Source: Thermus aquaticus (GTDB lineage Bacteria > Deinococcota > Deinococci > Deinococcales > Thermaceae). From it: a DNA stretch of 64,000 bases. Both the position numbers and the translations under genes were made by a program. The notes under the pieces are model-generated. The model was not told the origin of the DNA, ran no database searches, and was given only the letters and a program-made list of their open reading frames with translations. Positions 8,117-21,046 of this stretch are shown here, one piece after another. Each line of letters begins with the position of its first letter. Within the stretch, counting starts at the first letter, position 1. Where the stretch lies: positions 1,050,508-1,114,507 of the forward strand of contig NZ_LHCI01000106.1 in the NCBI RefSeq assembly GCF_001280255.1, written 5' to 3'.

Positions 8117-9930
8117 CGCATCACCCCCAAGAGGATAAGCGCCCCCAGGACGAAGAGGAGGGCGTAGACCCTTAGGTAGCCCACCTGGGCCCGGGCCACC
8201 GCGCCGCCCCCCGCCCGCACCAGGCTCCCCAGTCCCAAGTAGCCGCCGAGAAGGCTCCGGTCCCCGTAGAAGAGGGCCTCCGCCAGGGCCTTCAAGGGGT
8301 TGACGATGAGGGCGTTGTAGACCTGGTCCACGTAGAAGGCTTCCCGGCTCCAGGCCTCAAAGGTCTGGTACCAGGCGGGAAGGGCCTTCCGCTGGAAGAA
8401 GGTGTAGCCCAGCCAGAGCCCCAAAAGGGCCACCAGGGCGGAGAGGGCGATCAGGCCCCACTCCGCTAAAAGGGAGAGGTGGTGGGCCTCCACCTCCGCC
8501 AGAGCGGGCTTCAGGAAGGGCTCCAGGACGTTGGGAAGGGGGTGGGGCAGGGCCAGGTAGCTCGCCAGGACCGAGCCTAAGGCCAGCAGGTGGTTGGGCC
8601 AGAGCATGACGGGCGGGGCCTCGTGGGGGTGGTGGTGGCCCCTCGCCTCGCCGAGGAAGACCAGGACGAACCAGCGCATGGCGTACATGGCGGTCAGGAC
8701 CGCCACCAAAAGGGCCCCCAGGTAGAAGCCAAAGCCCCCGAAGGGGTAGGTGAGGGTGGCGGTGAGGATGGCGTCCTTGGACCAGAAGCCGGAGAGGAGG
8801 GGAAGCCCACCCAGGGCCAGGGCCCCGATCAGGCCGTGCCAGCGGGTCAGGGGCAGGTGCTGCCAGAGGCCGCCCATCTTGCGCACGTCCTGCTCCCCGC
8901 CCAGGGCGTGGATCACGCTCCCCGAGGCCAGGAAGAGGAGGGCCTTGAAGAAGGCGTGGGTGAAGACGTGGAAGAGGGCCACCCAGTAGGCCCCCACCCC
9001 CGCCGCCAGGAACATGTAGCCCAGCTGGCTGATGGTGGAATAGGCCACGATCTTTTTGATGTCCGTCTGGCCGAAGGCGGAAAGGGCCCCGTAGAAGGCG
9101 GTGAGGAGGCCGATGACGGCGATGGTGTAGGAGACGTCGGGCAAGGCGGCGTAGAGGAAGGAGCTCCGGGCGATGAGGTAGACCCCCGCCGTCACCATGG
9201 TGGCCGCGTGGATGAGGGCGGAGACGGGGGTGGGGCCGGCCATGGCGTCGGGAAGCCAGACCATGAGGGGCACCTGGGCGCTTTTGCCGATGGCCCCCAC
9301 GAAGAGGAGAAAGCCCGCCAGGGCAAGAAGGCTCGGGTTCTTCAGGGGGCCTTCCAGGGCCTCCCTTAGCTCGCTGATGGAGAGGGTGCCGTAGAGCGCA
9401 AAGAGGATGGCCATGCCCAGCATGAAGCCCAGGTCGCCGATGCGGTTCACGATGAAGGCCTTGCGGGCGCTGTCGGCGTACTGGGCGTTTTTGTACCAGA
9501 AGCCGATGAGGAGGAAGCTGGCCAGGCCCACCCCTTCCCAGCCGATGAACATCACCGGGTAGCTGTCGGCCAGGACCAGGAGGAGCATCATGGCGATGAA
9601 GAGGTTGAAGTAGGCGAAGAAGCGGCTATACCCGGGGTCGCCCGCCATGTACCCGATGGCGTAGACGTGGATGAGGAAGCCCACGCCCGCCACGATGATG
9701 AGCATGAAGCCGGAGAGGTTGTCCAGAAGGAGGCTGAAGGGGATGCCGGGAAGCCACTCCGCCTGGAAGCGGGCCCCGCCCCCTAGGAGGAGGCCCACCC
9801 CCAGGAGGAGGGAGAGGAGGACGAGCCCCGAGGCCAGAACCCCGGGCCAGGGCTCTCGCATCCTCTTGCCGAAGAGGCCCAGGAGGGCAAACCCCAGGAG
9901 GGGAAGGAGAATCACGAATAGAAGCGTCAT
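8110..9930 (-). CDS. nuoL: NADH-quinone oxidoreductase subunit L (Nqo12)
   Basis: Largest antiporter-like subunit, ending in the long lateral helix that runs along the membrane arm. The 606-residue protein starts at 9930 ([18 protein letters not shown]), as in T. thermophilus, two bases after the nuoK stop codon and behind a GGGGG ribosome site; the ten codons of in-frame extension overlap nuoK and have no support. Conserved [16 protein letters not shown], the [14 protein letters not shown] segment and the histidine-rich loop [10 protein letters not shown] are visible. Confidence 0.96.
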   Translation of the reverse strand: MTLLFVILLPLLGFALLGLFGKRMREPWPGVLASGLVLLSLLLGVGLLLGGGARFQAEWLPGIPFSLLLDNLSGFMLIIVAGVGFLIHVYAIGYMAGDPGYSRFFAYFNLFIAMMLLLVLADSYPVMFIGWEGVGLASFLLIGFWYKNAQYADSARKAFIVNRIGDLGFMLGMAILFALYGTLSISELREALEGPLKNPSLLALAGFLLFVGAIGKSAQVPLMVWLPDAMAGPTPVSALIHAATMVTAGVYLIARSSFLYAALPDVSYTIAVIGLLTAFYGALSAFGQTDIKKIVAYSTISQLGYMFLAAGVGAYWVALFHVFTHAFFKALLFLASGSVIHALGGEQDVRKMGGLWQHLPLTRWHGLIGALALGGLPLLSGFWSKDAILTATLTYPFGGFGFYLGALLVAVLTAMYAMRWFVLVFLGEARGHHHPHEAPPVMLWPNHLLALGSVLASYLALPHPLPNVLEPFLKPALAEVEAHHLSLLAEWGLIALSALVALLGLWLGYTFFQRKALPAWYQTFEAWSREAFYVDQVYNALIVNPLKALAEALFYGDRSLLGGYLGLGSLVRAGGGAVARAQVGYLRVYALLFVLGALILLGVMRW

Positions 9931-9931
9931 A

Positions 9932-10219
9932 CTACCCCCTAAGCTCGGAAAGGTCGTCAAGGGCCGTGCTCTCCCGGTGGCGGAAGATGGCCACGATGAG
10001 GCCCAGGCCCACGGCCACCTCGGCGGCGGCGATGGCGATCACCATGAGGGCGGCCACCTGGCCCTCGAGGCCATAGGCCCGGGCGAAGCCCACCAGAGAG
10101 AGGTTGGCGGCGTTCAGCATAAGCTCAATGGAGAGAAAGACCAAAATGGCCGTCCTGCGGGTCAGAACCCCATAGACCCCCAGGGCGAAAAGGAGGGCGG
10201 AGGCCAAGAGGAAGCTCAC
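9932..10219 (-). CDS. nuoK: NADH-quinone oxidoreductase subunit K (Nqo11)
   Basis: Small three-helix membrane subunit of complex I, 95 residues, with the two buried glutamates in [13 protein letters not shown] and [18 protein letters not shown] that lie on the proton path. Translation starts at a GTG at 10219 ([14 protein letters not shown]) sharing bases with the nuoJ stop (GTGA), behind GGAGGTGGCG. The longer in-frame extension lies inside nuoJ and is spurious. Confidence 0.96.
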   Translation of the reverse strand: MSFLLASALLFALGVYGVLTRRTAILVFLSIELMLNAANLSLVGFARAYGLEGQVAALMVIAIAAAEVAVGLGLIVAIFRHRESTALDDLSELRG

Positions 10220-10745
10220 CGCGCCACCTCCTTTTCCTTCTCCTCGGGCTTGAGGGCGTCTAGGGGCCTGGCGGGCTGGACCAGGGCCACGGCCACCACC
10301 GTGGCCGCCATGAGGAGAAAGCCCACCGCCAACAGGACGAAGAGCCAGTCCCCGTAGAGGAGGGGGCCCAGGGCCTGGGGCAGGCCTCCCTGGAGGTCCT
10401 TGCCCAGGGTCAGCTTCAGGCCCCAAAGGCCCGAGAGGAGGAGGGCGGCCACGCCCAGGGCCAGGAGGGCGGCCAGGGGCCTGGCCCGCACCAGGGGGTC
10501 AAAGCCGATCTCCCCCTGGGCGGCGAAGAGGAGCATGATCACGAAGAGGAAGAGGACCACGATGGCCCCGGCGTAGACGATGATCTGAATGAAACCCAGG
10601 AAACGGGCATCCAGGGCCACGTAGACCCCGGCCAGCACCAAAAAGTTCAGGATGAGGGCCAGCGCGGCGTGGATGGCGTTCCTGAGGGTGACCACCAGAA
10701 CCCCGCTCAGGAGAAGGAGAAGAACGGCGAGGCCTTCCCAAGGGC

Positions 10746-10749
<4 letters not shown>
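10216..10749 (-). CDS. nuoJ: NADH-quinone oxidoreductase subunit J (Nqo10)
   Basis: Membrane subunit of complex I with five predicted helices, 177 residues, matching the Thermus Nqo10 length. The conserved third helix, which contains the flexible bulge near the quinone cavity, reads [27 protein letters not shown]. It overlaps nuoI by 4 bp and nuoK by 4 bp. Confidence 0.96.
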
Positions 10750-11290
<541 letters not shown>

Positions 11291-11294
<4 letters not shown>

Positions 11295-12382
11295 GCGCCA
11301 CCTCCTTTTCTGGCGGGCTTGGGGCTATAGAAGAGGCCCCCCAGGAGGACCAGGAAGCTCAAGGCGGAGAGGTAGAGGAGGTAGGTCTTGGGGAGGCCCA
11401 GGGCCACCACCAAGGCGGTGACCAGGAACCAGACCAGGGCCACGGGGAAGAGGAAGCCCCAGCCGAAGCGGAGGAGCTGGTCGTAGCGGAGCCGGAACCA
11501 GGTGGCCCGGATCCAGATGAAGAGGAAGAGGAAGAAGGCGATCTTCACGAACATCCAGAGGTAGGGCACCTCCAGGAAGGGCATGGTCCAGCCCCCCAGG
11601 AAGAGGGTGGGGATGAGGGCGCTGGCGGTGATGAAGTGGATGTACTCCGTCATCTGGAAGAGGGCCCACTTGATGGAGCTGTACTCGGTGTGGTACCCCC
11701 CCACCAGCTCCTGCTCGGCCTCGGGCAGGTCAAAGGGGGTGCGGGCGGCCTCGGCCAAAGCGGCGGTGGCGTAGACCAAAAAGGCGGGGAAGGCGTAGAG
11801 GAAGAGCCAGCCGTTTTCCTTCTGCCAGTTGACGATGTCGTTCAGGTTAAGGCTTCCCACCAGGAGGACGGGGGAGAGGAGGGCGATCCCCAAGCCCAGC
11901 TCGTAGGAGATGAGGCTGGCCGAGGAGCGCAAGGAGCCCAGGAGGCTGTACTTGCTGCCCGAGGCCCAGCCCGCTAGGAAGATGCCGTAGATGGCCATCT
12001 CGCTCACGGCGAAGAGGTAGAGGAGGCCCAGGTCCAGGTTCAGCACCCAGGGCTGGTAGCCGAAGAAGCTCCCCGGGGGGCCGAAGGGGATGGCCCCGAA
12101 GGCTAGGAGGGCGAAGACCACGCCGATCAGGGGGGCCAGGACGAAGAGGACCTTGTCGGCCCGCTCCACCACGATGTCCTCCTTGAAGATGCTCTTGATG
12201 GCGTCAGCGATGGGCTGGAAGAGGCCCCCTGGCCCCACCCGGTTCGGGCCCAGGCGGACCTGGAAGCGGGCGAGAAGCCGCCTTTCAATGAGGGTCATGA
12301 AGGCGAAGGCGGTGAGGAGGCCCACCACCACCAAAAAGGCCTTCAGGGCCACCATCCAGTAAGGGTCCACGGGGTAGTTCAC
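11291..12382 (-). CDS. nuoH: NADH-quinone oxidoreductase subunit H (Nqo8)
   Basis: Membrane subunit that joins the hydrophilic and membrane arms and forms much of the quinone chamber. The 363-residue protein has the conserved [19 protein letters not shown] loop and the [25 protein letters not shown] acidic loop. It begins with GTG at 12382, overlapping the nuoG stop (GTGA). Confidence 0.97.
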
Positions 12383-14730
12383 GCTTCACCTCCTGCGGGC
12401 ACCAGAACCCTGCCCTCCACCCTGAGTCCGGCTATGGGGCCTAAAGCGGACAGGTAGAGGAAGCCCCTGGCCACGTCCTCCCGGTGGACCACCCGGGCCT
12501 CCACGGGGCCGAAGGGGGTTTCCACCGCCACCCTTGCCCCCTCGAGGAGGGCCTCGGCCCGGGCGTCTTCCGGGTGGACCCAAAGCTCGGGGCTCGCCGC
12601 CTCCTTGGCCTTGCCCACGGCCTGGTGGGCCTTCCACATGGTGGGCCTCAGGTAGAGGCGGCCAGTTTGGGCCCTGGGGCGGAGGGCCTTGGTGCGGTAG
12701 GCCAGGAGGCCCATGGCCTCGGGCACCTTCCTCCCCCGAAGCTCCTTTTCCGCCTCCAGGTGGAGCCGGAAGGGAGGCCTCACCCCCAGGGCCTCAGCCA
12801 GAAGGGCCAGGGTCTGCAGAGCTCCCTCCGCCTCCCCGTTCTCTATGGGGGCGGGGCTAAGGGGGAGGACCCGGCCCTCCAGGTTCACCAGGTGGCCCCG
12901 CTTCTCGTAGAAGGTGGGGGCGGGGAAGACCACGTGGGCGTAGCGCTCCGCCAGGGGGTGGGGGTGGCTTAGGTGCATGGCCACGAAGCGCTTGCCCTTC
13001 AGGGCCTCCTCGGGGGGCACGAAGCCATAGAAGGCGTAGGGGGCTCCGGGCTCGTCCCAGGCGGCCCCCTTTTCCCCGGGCCAGACCCCCATGGCCTCGA
13101 GGCCCCGGGCGTTGGCCGCCGGGGTCATGGCCAGGACCTTGGCCCCCTTGCGCTCGGAAAGAAGCCTCGCCCTCTCGGCGGCCACCGCGTCCTGCAGGAC
13201 CCCGGCCCCCAGGATGAGGACGGGGCTTTGGGCCTTTTCCCAGAGGGCTTTGGCCGCCTCCACCGCCTCGCCGCCCGCCTTCTCGCCCAGAAGGGCCAGG
13301 AGGATCTCCCGCTCCTCGCCGGGGGCGTGGAGGCCCTGGACCGAGGCCCACTTCATGAGGGCGGTGCGGTGGGGGGCGAAGACGGCGAGCTTGTGGGTTT
13401 GGCGGGGCATCCTCTCCTTGATCTGCAGGTCAGCGAAGGGGGTGCCGTGGGCGAAGCGGTAGGGGGGCTTGAGGTCCCGGGTGAACTCGGAAAGCCTTAG
13501 GTGCAGGATGGGGGCCTCCTCCGTGGGGTCTCCCAGGACCAGGGCGAAGTCGGCCTTGAGGAGGTCCTCCATGGTGGCGGCGGGGAAGAGGCTCGCCGGG
13601 GCGGCGGTGCGGCCCTGGAAGTCCAGGTGGGGGGTCTTGAGGGCCTTGGCGAGCTCGGCCGCCATGAGGCCCTCCTCGAGGGTGGCGTCGTGGGCCAGGT
13701 AGATCCCCACCTCCTCGCCCCTCGCCCCCTTGAGCCCCTCCTTCAGGGCCAAAAAGGCCTCCTCCCAGGTGGCCTCCTGAAGCCGCCCGTCTTTGCGCAC
13801 CAGGGGGCTCTTGAGGCGGCCCTGGTCCGCCCACTCGTGGCCGAAGCGGCCGGCGTCGCAGATCCAGATCTCGTTGACCTCGGGCACCTCCCGGGCCCTC
13901 ACCCTTAGGAGCTCCCCGCTCCTGGTGTCGGCGGTGATGCCGCAGCCCACGGGGCAGAGGGCGCAGGTGGTGCGGGTCTCCTCCATCTCCCAGTTCCGGG
14001 CGCGGAAGCGGGCGGTGAGGTCCAGAAGGGCCCCCACGGGGCAGATGTCGGTGATGTTGCCGGAAAACCCCGAGGGCAGGCCGAAGTCCATGGTGCCGAT
14101 GAAGGTGTGCACGCCCCTTTCAATGAAGTCCAGGACCTCGTCCCCGGGGACCTCTTCAAAGTAGCGCACGCACCTTTTGCAGTGGATGCACCGCTCCCGG
14201 TCCAGGATCACGAAGGGGGAAAGGGGGTGGTGCTTGTCCTCGTGGCGGCGGGTGAACTCAAAGCGGGTGTAGACGGGGAGGGAGAGGGGGTCCTTCTGGT
14301 AGTACTTCTCGTAGAGCCCGTACTCCACGGTGCGGTCCTGGAGCTCGCAGGCCCCGCCCTTGTCGCAGGTGGGGCAGTCCAGGGGGTGGTTGAGGAGGGT
14401 GAACTCCACCATCCCCGCCTGGGCCTCCCGCACCACCTCCGAGAGGGTGTCCACCACCATCCCCTCGGCCACGGTGGTGACGCAGCTCGCCGCCAGCTTG
14501 GGCTGCCAGGCGATCTCCGGTTCCCCCTTTTCGTTCAGGACGGGCTTGCCGTCGGGCCCCCGCTTGGGGAGGCCGATCCTGACCAGGCACATGCGGCAGG
14601 CCCCGATGGGGGAGAGGTGCTTTTCCGAGCAGAAGAGGGGCACGTCGTACCCCGCGTGGAAGACGGCGTCCATGACGCTAGTTCCCGGGGGCACCTCCAC
14701 GATGCGGTCGTTGACCTTAACCCTGACCAC
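12379..14730 (-). CDS. nuoG: NADH-quinone oxidoreductase subunit G (Nqo3)
   Basis: Iron-sulfur subunit of the hydrophilic arm. The 783-residue protein starts at a GTG (14730, [16 protein letters not shown]), giving the T. thermophilus Nqo3 length; the GGAGG site before it supports this over the in-frame ATG 33 codons upstream inside nuoF. Ligands are visible for N1b ([15 protein letters not shown]), N5 ([14 protein letters not shown]), N4 (CIHCKRC) and the extra N7 cluster (CALCPVGC). The C-terminal half is molybdopterin-oxidoreductase-like but lacks a cofactor role in complex I. Confidence 0.96.
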   Translation of the reverse strand: MVRVKVNDRIVEVPPGTSVMDAVFHAGYDVPLFCSEKHLSPIGACRMCLVRIGLPKRGPDGKPVLNEKGEPEIAWQPKLAASCVTTVAEGMVVDTLSEVVREAQAGMVEFTLLNHPLDCPTCDKGGACELQDRTVEYGLYEKYYQKDPLSLPVYTRFEFTRRHEDKHHPLSPFVILDRERCIHCKRCVRYFEEVPGDEVLDFIERGVHTFIGTMDFGLPSGFSGNITDICPVGALLDLTARFRARNWEMEETRTTCALCPVGCGITADTRSGELLRVRAREVPEVNEIWICDAGRFGHEWADQGRLKSPLVRKDGRLQEATWEEAFLALKEGLKGARGEEVGIYLAHDATLEEGLMAAELAKALKTPHLDFQGRTAAPASLFPAATMEDLLKADFALVLGDPTEEAPILHLRLSEFTRDLKPPYRFAHGTPFADLQIKERMPRQTHKLAVFAPHRTALMKWASVQGLHAPGEEREILLALLGEKAGGEAVEAAKALWEKAQSPVLILGAGVLQDAVAAERARLLSERKGAKVLAMTPAANARGLEAMGVWPGEKGAAWDEPGAPYAFYGFVPPEEALKGKRFVAMHLSHPHPLAERYAHVVFPAPTFYEKRGHLVNLEGRVLPLSPAPIENGEAEGALQTLALLAEALGVRPPFRLHLEAEKELRGRKVPEAMGLLAYRTKALRPRAQTGRLYLRPTMWKAHQAVGKAKEAASPELWVHPEDARAEALLEGARVAVETPFGPVEARVVHREDVARGFLYLSALGPIAGLRVEGRVLVPAGGEA

Positions 14731-14732
14731 CT

Positions 14733-16046
14733 TCACCTCCAGAGGTTGGGCCTGGGCACGGGCCGCTTCTCCCGCGCCAGGGCCAGGTACTGGTCCTTGA
14801 AGTGCTTCAAAGACCCCTTCACCGGCCACACCGCCGCGTCGGCCAGGGGGCAGAAGCTCCGGCCCTCAATGAGGGGGAGGAGGGCCTCGAGGGTCTCCAC
14901 GTCCTTCTCCTCGCCCTCCCCCGTGCCGATCTTGGCGAAGAGGTTCACCATGAACCCCGCCACCCCCTCCCGGCAGGGGGTGCACTTGCCGCAGGACTCG
15001 TGGGCGTAGAAGCGGGTCAGGTTCCACATGGCGTCCACCATGCTCACCCGCTCCGGGATCAGGATCACCCCCCCGGTGCCCAGCATGGAGCCCTTGGCCT
15101 GCAGGTGCTCGTAGCTCATGGGCGTGTCCAGGACCTCGTCGGTGAAGGGGAGGGGCGGGGTGGAGGAGCCGCCGGGGATCAGGGCCTGGATGGGCTCCAG
15201 GGGCCCGCCCGCCCACTCGTAGATGAGCTCGCGGAAGGTGGTCCCCATGGGGAGCTCGTAGACCCCGGGGCGCTTCACGGGCCCCGAGACCTGGTAGAGC
15301 TTCATCCCCTTGGACTGCTCCGTGCCCATCTGGGCGAACCAGTCCGCCCCCCGCTCTAGGATGGGCACCACCGCGGCCAGGGTCTCCACGTTGTTGATGG
15401 TGGTGGGCTTGCCCCAGAGCCCCGACTGGGCGGGGAAGGGGGGCTTGAGGCGGGGGTTGGCCCTGAGGCCCTCCAGGGAGTTCATGAGGGCCGTCTCCTC
15501 CCCGCAGATGTAGGCTCCGGCCCCCCGGTGGACGTGGAGGTCAAAGGAAAAACCGGTGCCGAAGAGGTTCTGGCCCAAATACCCCCGGGCCCGGGCCTCG
15601 GCGATGGCGGCCTCGAGGCGGTCCGCCGCCCGCCTATACTCCCCCCGGACGTAGATGTAGCCCACCGTGGCCCGGATGGCGTACCCGGCGAGGATCATCC
15701 CCTCAATGAGGAGGTGGGGGACGTCCTCCAGGATGTAGCGGTCCTTGAAGCTCCCGGGCTCGGACTCGTCGGCGTTGCAGATGAGGTAGTGCTGCTGCCC
15801 GTCCTTGGGCATGAAGCTCCACTTCACCCCGGTGGGGAAGCCCGCCCCGCCCCGGCCCCTTAGCCCCGAGCGCTTCACCTCCTCTATGACCTCCTCCGGG
15901 GTCTTCTCCTTTAGGACCTTCTTGGCGGTCTCGTAGCCTCCCTGGGCCAGGTAGAAGTCCAGGGTCCAGGAGCCCTCCTTCCCCACGTGGGCGTAGAGGG
16001 TTCGCTCAAAGCGGGGGTCCAGTCCGGAAACGATGGGGCCCGTCAT
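14733..16046 (-). CDS. nuoF: NADH-quinone oxidoreductase subunit F (Nqo1)
   Basis: NADH-oxidising subunit with FMN and cluster N3. The 437-residue protein shows the [13 protein letters not shown] and [13 protein letters not shown] flavin/NADH motifs, [19 protein letters not shown], and the N3 ligands [12 protein letters not shown] plus a later cysteine. I start it at 16046 ([13 protein letters not shown]), whose ATG overlaps the nuoE stop codon as ATGA. Confidence 0.97.
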   Translation of the reverse strand: MTGPIVSGLDPRFERTLYAHVGKEGSWTLDFYLAQGGYETAKKVLKEKTPEEVIEEVKRSGLRGRGGAGFPTGVKWSFMPKDGQQHYLICNADESEPGSFKDRYILEDVPHLLIEGMILAGYAIRATVGYIYVRGEYRRAADRLEAAIAEARARGYLGQNLFGTGFSFDLHVHRGAGAYICGEETALMNSLEGLRANPRLKPPFPAQSGLWGKPTTINNVETLAAVVPILERGADWFAQMGTEQSKGMKLYQVSGPVKRPGVYELPMGTTFRELIYEWAGGPLEPIQALIPGGSSTPPLPFTDEVLDTPMSYEHLQAKGSMLGTGGVILIPERVSMVDAMWNLTRFYAHESCGKCTPCREGVAGFMVNLFAKIGTGEGEEKDVETLEALLPLIEGRSFCPLADAAVWPVKGSLKHFKDQYLALAREKRPVPRPNLWR

Positions 16047-16588
16047 ACCTCCACCTCGTGCACGTGGTGGCCGCACCGGCCGGGAAGCTCAATCTCCTCC
16101 AGGCGCTTGCCCGCCTTGAGGCCTTCCAGAAGGGCCTTAAGCCTCGCCCTGGTCACGCACTCCACGTAGGGCTCGTCGTTGACCTGGACCACGGGGGCGG
16201 TGTGGCAGGACCCCAGGCACTCCACCTTCTGCACGCTAAAGAGGCCGTCCGGGGTCACCTCCCCGGGGCCGATGCCCAGCTCTTGGGTGAGGTAGTCCCA
16301 AAGCTCCTCCGCCCCCGCAAGCTTACAGGAGAGGGTGGCGCAGACCTGGAGGTGGTACTTGCCGGTGGGCACGAACTGGTAGTAGGAGTAAAAGCTCGCC
16401 ACCCCCATGACCTCCGTGGCCGTGGTGCCCACCAGGCGGGCGATCTCCTCCACCCTTTCCGGGCGGATCCAGCCCTCCTCTTGCTGCACCCGCCTTAAAA
16501 GGGGCATGATGGCCGCTCGGCGGCCCTCGGGCGGGTACTTGGCGAAGGTGGCCTCCAGGAACTCCTTTTTGTCGTCAAAAAACCCCAT
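16043..16588 (-). CDS. nuoE: NADH-quinone oxidoreductase subunit E (Nqo2)
   Basis: Thioredoxin-like subunit carrying the [2Fe-2S] cluster N1a next to NuoF. The 181-residue protein has the four ligands in [10 protein letters not shown] (two) and [11 protein letters not shown] (two). A TCCCTCC-complementary GGAGGGA site precedes the ATG, which stands 8 bp after nuoD. Confidence 0.97.
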   Translation of the reverse strand: MGFFDDKKEFLEATFAKYPPEGRRAAIMPLLRRVQQEEGWIRPERVEEIARLVGTTATEVMGVASFYSYYQFVPTGKYHLQVCATLSCKLAGAEELWDYLTQELGIGPGEVTPDGLFSVQKVECLGSCHTAPVVQVNDEPYVECVTRARLKALLEGLKAGKRLEEIELPGRCGHHVHEVEV

Positions 16589-16596
16589 CTTCCCTC

Positions 16597-17817
16597 CTAT
16601 CGGTCCACGTCCCCCATCACGGGGTCCAGGCTGGCGATGATGGCCACCATGTCGGGCACCTGCTCCCCCTTGCAGGCGTAGGGGAGGCTTTGCAGGTTGA
16701 CGAAGCTCGGGGCCCGCACCTTGACCCGGTAGGGCATGCTTCCCCCGTCGGAGACGATGTAGTAGCCCAGCTCCCCCCGGGCCGACTCCGTGGGCACGTA
16801 GACCTCCCCCTTGGGGGGGTGGAAGCCCTCGGTGTAGTGCTTGAAGTGGTAGATGACCGCCTCCATGGAGGTCTCCAGGAGGGGCCTAGGGGGCGGGGTG
16901 ATCTGGGGGTTGGGGTCGCGGATGGGCCCGGGCTCCAGCCTCTCCAGGGCCTGCTTTAGGATCTTCACCGATTCCCGCATCTCCCGGATGCGGATGAGCA
17001 TCCGGTCAAAGACGTCCCCCCTCTCCCCCAGGGGCACGTCAAACTGGTAGGTCTCGTAGCCCCCGTAGGGGTAGGCCTTGCGCACGTCGTAGTTCACGCC
17101 GCTGGCCCTTAAGGAGCCCCCGGTGAGGCCTAGGTTGATAGCCACCTCCGGCGGGATCACCCCCACACCCCGGGCCCTTTCGTAGAAGATGGGGCTTTCG
17201 GCGAAGAGGGCCTCGTACTCGTCAATGCGGTGGGGGAGGACCTCCAGAAGCTTTTTGAGCTCGGGGACGAACTCCTCGGGCAGGTCCTCCTTGACCCCGC
17301 CGATGCGGATGTAGTTGTGGTGGAAGCGCTGGCCCGTGACCCACTCAAAGAGGTCCAGGATGGCCTCCCGTTCCCGGAAGGCGTAGAAGAAGGGGGTGAG
17401 GGCCCCGAGGTCCAAAAGCCCCGTCCCCAGGAAGACCAGGTGGCTAGCCAGGCGGGAGAGCTCGTTCAGGATGATGCGGATGGTCTCGGCCCTCTTGGGC
17501 ACCACCGCCCCCACCAGCTTTTCCACCGCCAGGGCGTAGGCCAGGTCGTGGGCCACGGAGTGGAGGTAGTCCATCCGGGGGGTGTAGGTGAGGTTCTGGA
17601 GGTAGGTCCGGTTCTCCATGTTCTTCTCAAAGCCCGTGTGGAGATACCCCACATGGGGGACCACCTCCAGGACCTCCTCGCCGGAGAGGGTCACCACCAG
17701 GCGCAAGACCCCGTGGGTGGAGGGGTGCTGGGGGCCCACGTTGAGGGTCATGACCTCGGTGCGGAGCTCCCGGGGTTCTTCGGGGATTGGGGCGTCCAGT
17801 TCCAGGTAGTCCTTCAT
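16597..17817 (-). CDS. nuoD: NADH-quinone oxidoreductase subunit D (Nqo4)
   Basis: 49-kDa-type subunit that forms the quinone site with NuoB. The 406-residue protein has the [12 protein letters not shown] loop whose histidine contacts the quinone headgroup, [16 protein letters not shown] and the conserved C-terminal DPVMGDVDR. Three residues shorter than the T. thermophilus form, from a variable N-terminus. Its ATG overlaps the nuoC stop. Confidence 0.97.
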   Translation of the reverse strand: MKDYLELDAPIPEEPRELRTEVMTLNVGPQHPSTHGVLRLVVTLSGEEVLEVVPHVGYLHTGFEKNMENRTYLQNLTYTPRMDYLHSVAHDLAYALAVEKLVGAVVPKRAETIRIILNELSRLASHLVFLGTGLLDLGALTPFFYAFREREAILDLFEWVTGQRFHHNYIRIGGVKEDLPEEFVPELKKLLEVLPHRIDEYEALFAESPIFYERARGVGVIPPEVAINLGLTGGSLRASGVNYDVRKAYPYGGYETYQFDVPLGERGDVFDRMLIRIREMRESVKILKQALERLEPGPIRDPNPQITPPPRPLLETSMEAVIYHFKHYTEGFHPPKGEVYVPTESARGELGYYIVSDGGSMPYRVKVRAPSFVNLQSLPYACKGEQVPDMVAIIASLDPVMGDVDR

Positions 17818-18434
17818 TTGGCCTCCTTGGCCTTCATGAGGTCGGCCCAGAGGGCGCGGTAGCCCTTGCGGCTACCCCCGCGGTAGAAGGTGAGGCCGGG
17901 GTCCTTGCCGGTAATGGCGGCCCGGAACTCGCTGGGGATGATGTACCGCCCCTCGCGGAAGAGGGTGGGGGTCTCCCCCAGGGGGAAGTCCTTGCGCAGG
18001 GGGTGGCCCTCGAGGTCCTCCGGGGTCAGGATCTTCCTGAGGTCGGGGTGGCCCTCAAAGACGATGCCGAAGAGGTCGTAGACCTCCCTCTCCAGGAAGT
18101 TTGCGCTCCCCCAGAGGTCGGTGACCGTGGGGAGGCGGGGGTCTTTCTCCGGCACGTAGACCCGCACGAAGAAGCGGCTTCCGTCCCCGTCCTTCCACCC
18201 CGGCAGGGAGACCAGCTCGTAGACCACGGCGAAGCGCTCAGGCTTGGGGTCCGGGTAGGTCAGGTAGTCCAGGCCCACGATGTCGGCCAGGTAGTTGAAG
18301 CCCAGGTCCTGGTAGTGGGCCATGGCCGCCTTGAAGCCCTCCCTGGGCAGGACCACCCAGAGGTTGCCCAGGCCGTTGTCCTCCACGGGGTAGCCCTTGG
18401 CCCGGGCCTCTTCCAGAACGCGACTTAACCGCAT
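17814..18434 (-). CDS. nuoC: NADH-quinone oxidoreductase subunit C (Nqo5)
   Basis: 30-kDa-type structural subunit of the hydrophilic arm, 206 residues. The signature [22 protein letters not shown] with [14 protein letters not shown] is complete. It stands 3 bp after nuoB and overlaps nuoD by 4 bp. Confidence 0.97.
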   Translation of the reverse strand: MRLSRVLEEARAKGYPVEDNGLGNLWVVLPREGFKAAMAHYQDLGFNYLADIVGLDYLTYPDPKPERFAVVYELVSLPGWKDGDGSRFFVRVYVPEKDPRLPTVTDLWGSANFLEREVYDLFGIVFEGHPDLRKILTPEDLEGHPLRKDFPLGETPTLFREGRYIIPSEFRAAITGKDPGLTFYRGGSRKGYRALWADLMKAKEAK

Positions 18435-18437
18435 GCC

Positions 18438-18983
18438 TCACCCCCTCGCCCGCTTCCAGGCGGCCACGGGGGGAAGCCTCTCCCCCCGCTCGTTAAAGGC
18501 CTGGCCGCGGACCTTCTTCTGCAGCTGCATCACGGCGTAGATGAGGGCCTCGGGCCTAGGGGGGCAGCCCGGGACGTAGACGTCCACAGGAACCACCGAG
18601 TCCACGTTCTGGACGATGGCGTAGTTGTTGAACATCCCCCCTGAGCTGGCGCAGGCCCCCATGGAGATGACCCACTTGGGGTCGGGCATCTGCTCCCAGA
18701 CCCGGCGCATGACCGGGGCCATCTTCTTGGAGAGCCGCCCGGCCACGATCATCACGTCGGCCTGCCGGGGCGAGGCCCGGAAGACCTCGCTCCCGAAGCG
18801 GGCCAGGTCGTTTCTGGCGTCGGTGGAGGCCATCATCTCAATGGCGCAGCAGGCCAGGCCAAAGGTGGCGGGCCACAAGGAGTTGCTCCGCCCCCAGGCC
18901 ACCAGCTTCTCCAGGGTGGTGAAGAGGATGCCCTCCCTTTCCAACTCCTGGACGTCCCGCTCAAAGAGGTCTTTCAGCGCCAC
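18438..18983 (-). CDS. nuoB: NADH-quinone oxidoreductase subunit B (Nqo6)
   Basis: Holds cluster N2, the last cluster before quinone. The 181-residue protein has tandem cysteines in [10 protein letters not shown], then MGACASSGG and [10 protein letters not shown], the four N2 ligands. I start at the GTG at 18983 ([12 protein letters not shown]), which gives the T. thermophilus length; the gene overlaps the end of nuoA by 10 bp. A seven-codon in-frame extension also exists but lies within nuoA. Confidence 0.96.
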   Translation of the reverse strand: MALKDLFERDVQELEREGILFTTLEKLVAWGRSNSLWPATFGLACCAIEMMASTDARNDLARFGSEVFRASPRQADVMIVAGRLSKKMAPVMRRVWEQMPDPKWVISMGACASSGGMFNNYAIVQNVDSVVPVDVYVPGCPPRPEALIYAVMQLQKKVRGQAFNERGERLPPVAAWKRARG

Positions 18984-19333
18984 CGCATCACCCCCTTCCA
19001 CCACTCGTAGAGGAAGCCCACGAGGAGGAGCAGGGTGAAGCCCAAGACCCCCAGGAAGCCGTAAAGCCCAAGCTTCCCGGCGCTCACGGCGTAGGGCCAG
19101 AGGAAGGCCACCTCCACGTCAAATAGGATGAAGAGCATGGCCACCACGTAAAAGTGGACGGGAAACCGCTTCACCTCCCCGGCGGGGTCGTTCCCCGACT
19201 CGTAGGGCATGAGCTTGGCCCGCCCCGGCTTCTTGGGGCCGAGGAGGGCCCCCACCACCAGGGCCGCCACCCCGATGAAGAGGGCCACCCCCAGGTAGAT
19301 CAGGATGTTCACGTACTCTGCGATCGGCGCCAA
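18974..19333 (-). CDS. nuoA: NADH-quinone oxidoreductase subunit A (Nqo7)
   Basis: Three-helix membrane subunit and first gene of the 14-gene complex I operon. The 119-residue protein has the [12 protein letters not shown] loop and the acidic helix [16 protein letters not shown]. The start codon is the rare TTG at 19331-19333, placed three bases after AAGGAGGGG. That ribosome site lies in one arm of a stable leader hairpin (19337-19371), so expression of the operon may be set at this point. Confidence 0.95.
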   Translation of the reverse strand: MAPIAEYVNILIYLGVALFIGVAALVVGALLGPKKPGRAKLMPYESGNDPAGEVKRFPVHFYVVAMLFILFDVEVAFLWPYAVSAGKLGLYGFLGVLGFTLLLLVGFLYEWWKGVMRWR

Positions 19334-19336
19334 GGT

Positions 19337-19397
19337 CCCCTCCTTTCGTGCCTCTCTTCACGAGGAGGGGCCCCACCAACCCCCAAAGCCCCTCCTC
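19337..19397 (-). promoter_or_regulatory. nuoA leader with two mutually exclusive hairpins
   Basis: On the minus strand segment 1 (GAGGAGGGGC, complement of 19388-19397) can pair perfectly with segment 2 (GCCCCTCCTC, 19362-19371) over 10 bp with a 16-nt G-rich loop. Segment 2 can instead pair with segment 3 (19337-19350, CACGAAAGGAGGGG), a 12-bp stem with an AA bulge that contains the whole nuoA ribosome site. Both cannot form at once. The first fold would leave the ribosome site free, the second would bury it. The role is inferred; no ligand is known. Confidence 0.6.
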
Positions 19398-19408
19398 ATT
19401 CCCCGCCC

Positions 19409-19414
19409 ATCTTA
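19409..19414 (-). promoter_or_regulatory. candidate -10 box of the nuo operon
   Basis: TAAGAT on the minus strand, about 75 nt upstream of nuoA and just before the hairpin leader. A T-rich TTTTGT lies about 16 bp upstream but matches a -35 poorly. Confidence 0.4.
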
Positions 19415-19444
19415 CTACCCCAGGGCCGGGACAAAAGGGAGGAG

Positions 19445-19466
19445 GCTACACCGCCATCGGTGTAGC
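19445..19466 (-). terminator. hairpin after rsmA
   Basis: A perfect 9-bp stem (GCTACACCG/CGGTGTAGC) with a four-base loop lies about 26 bp past the rsmA stop; on the minus strand CTCCTCCCTTTTG follows. The weak T-tract makes this a moderate terminator call. Confidence 0.5.
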
Positions 19467-19491
19467 GCCCCCGCTTATGGGGCCCAAAAGG

Positions 19492-21042
<1,551 letters not shown>

Positions 21043-21046
<4 letters not shown>

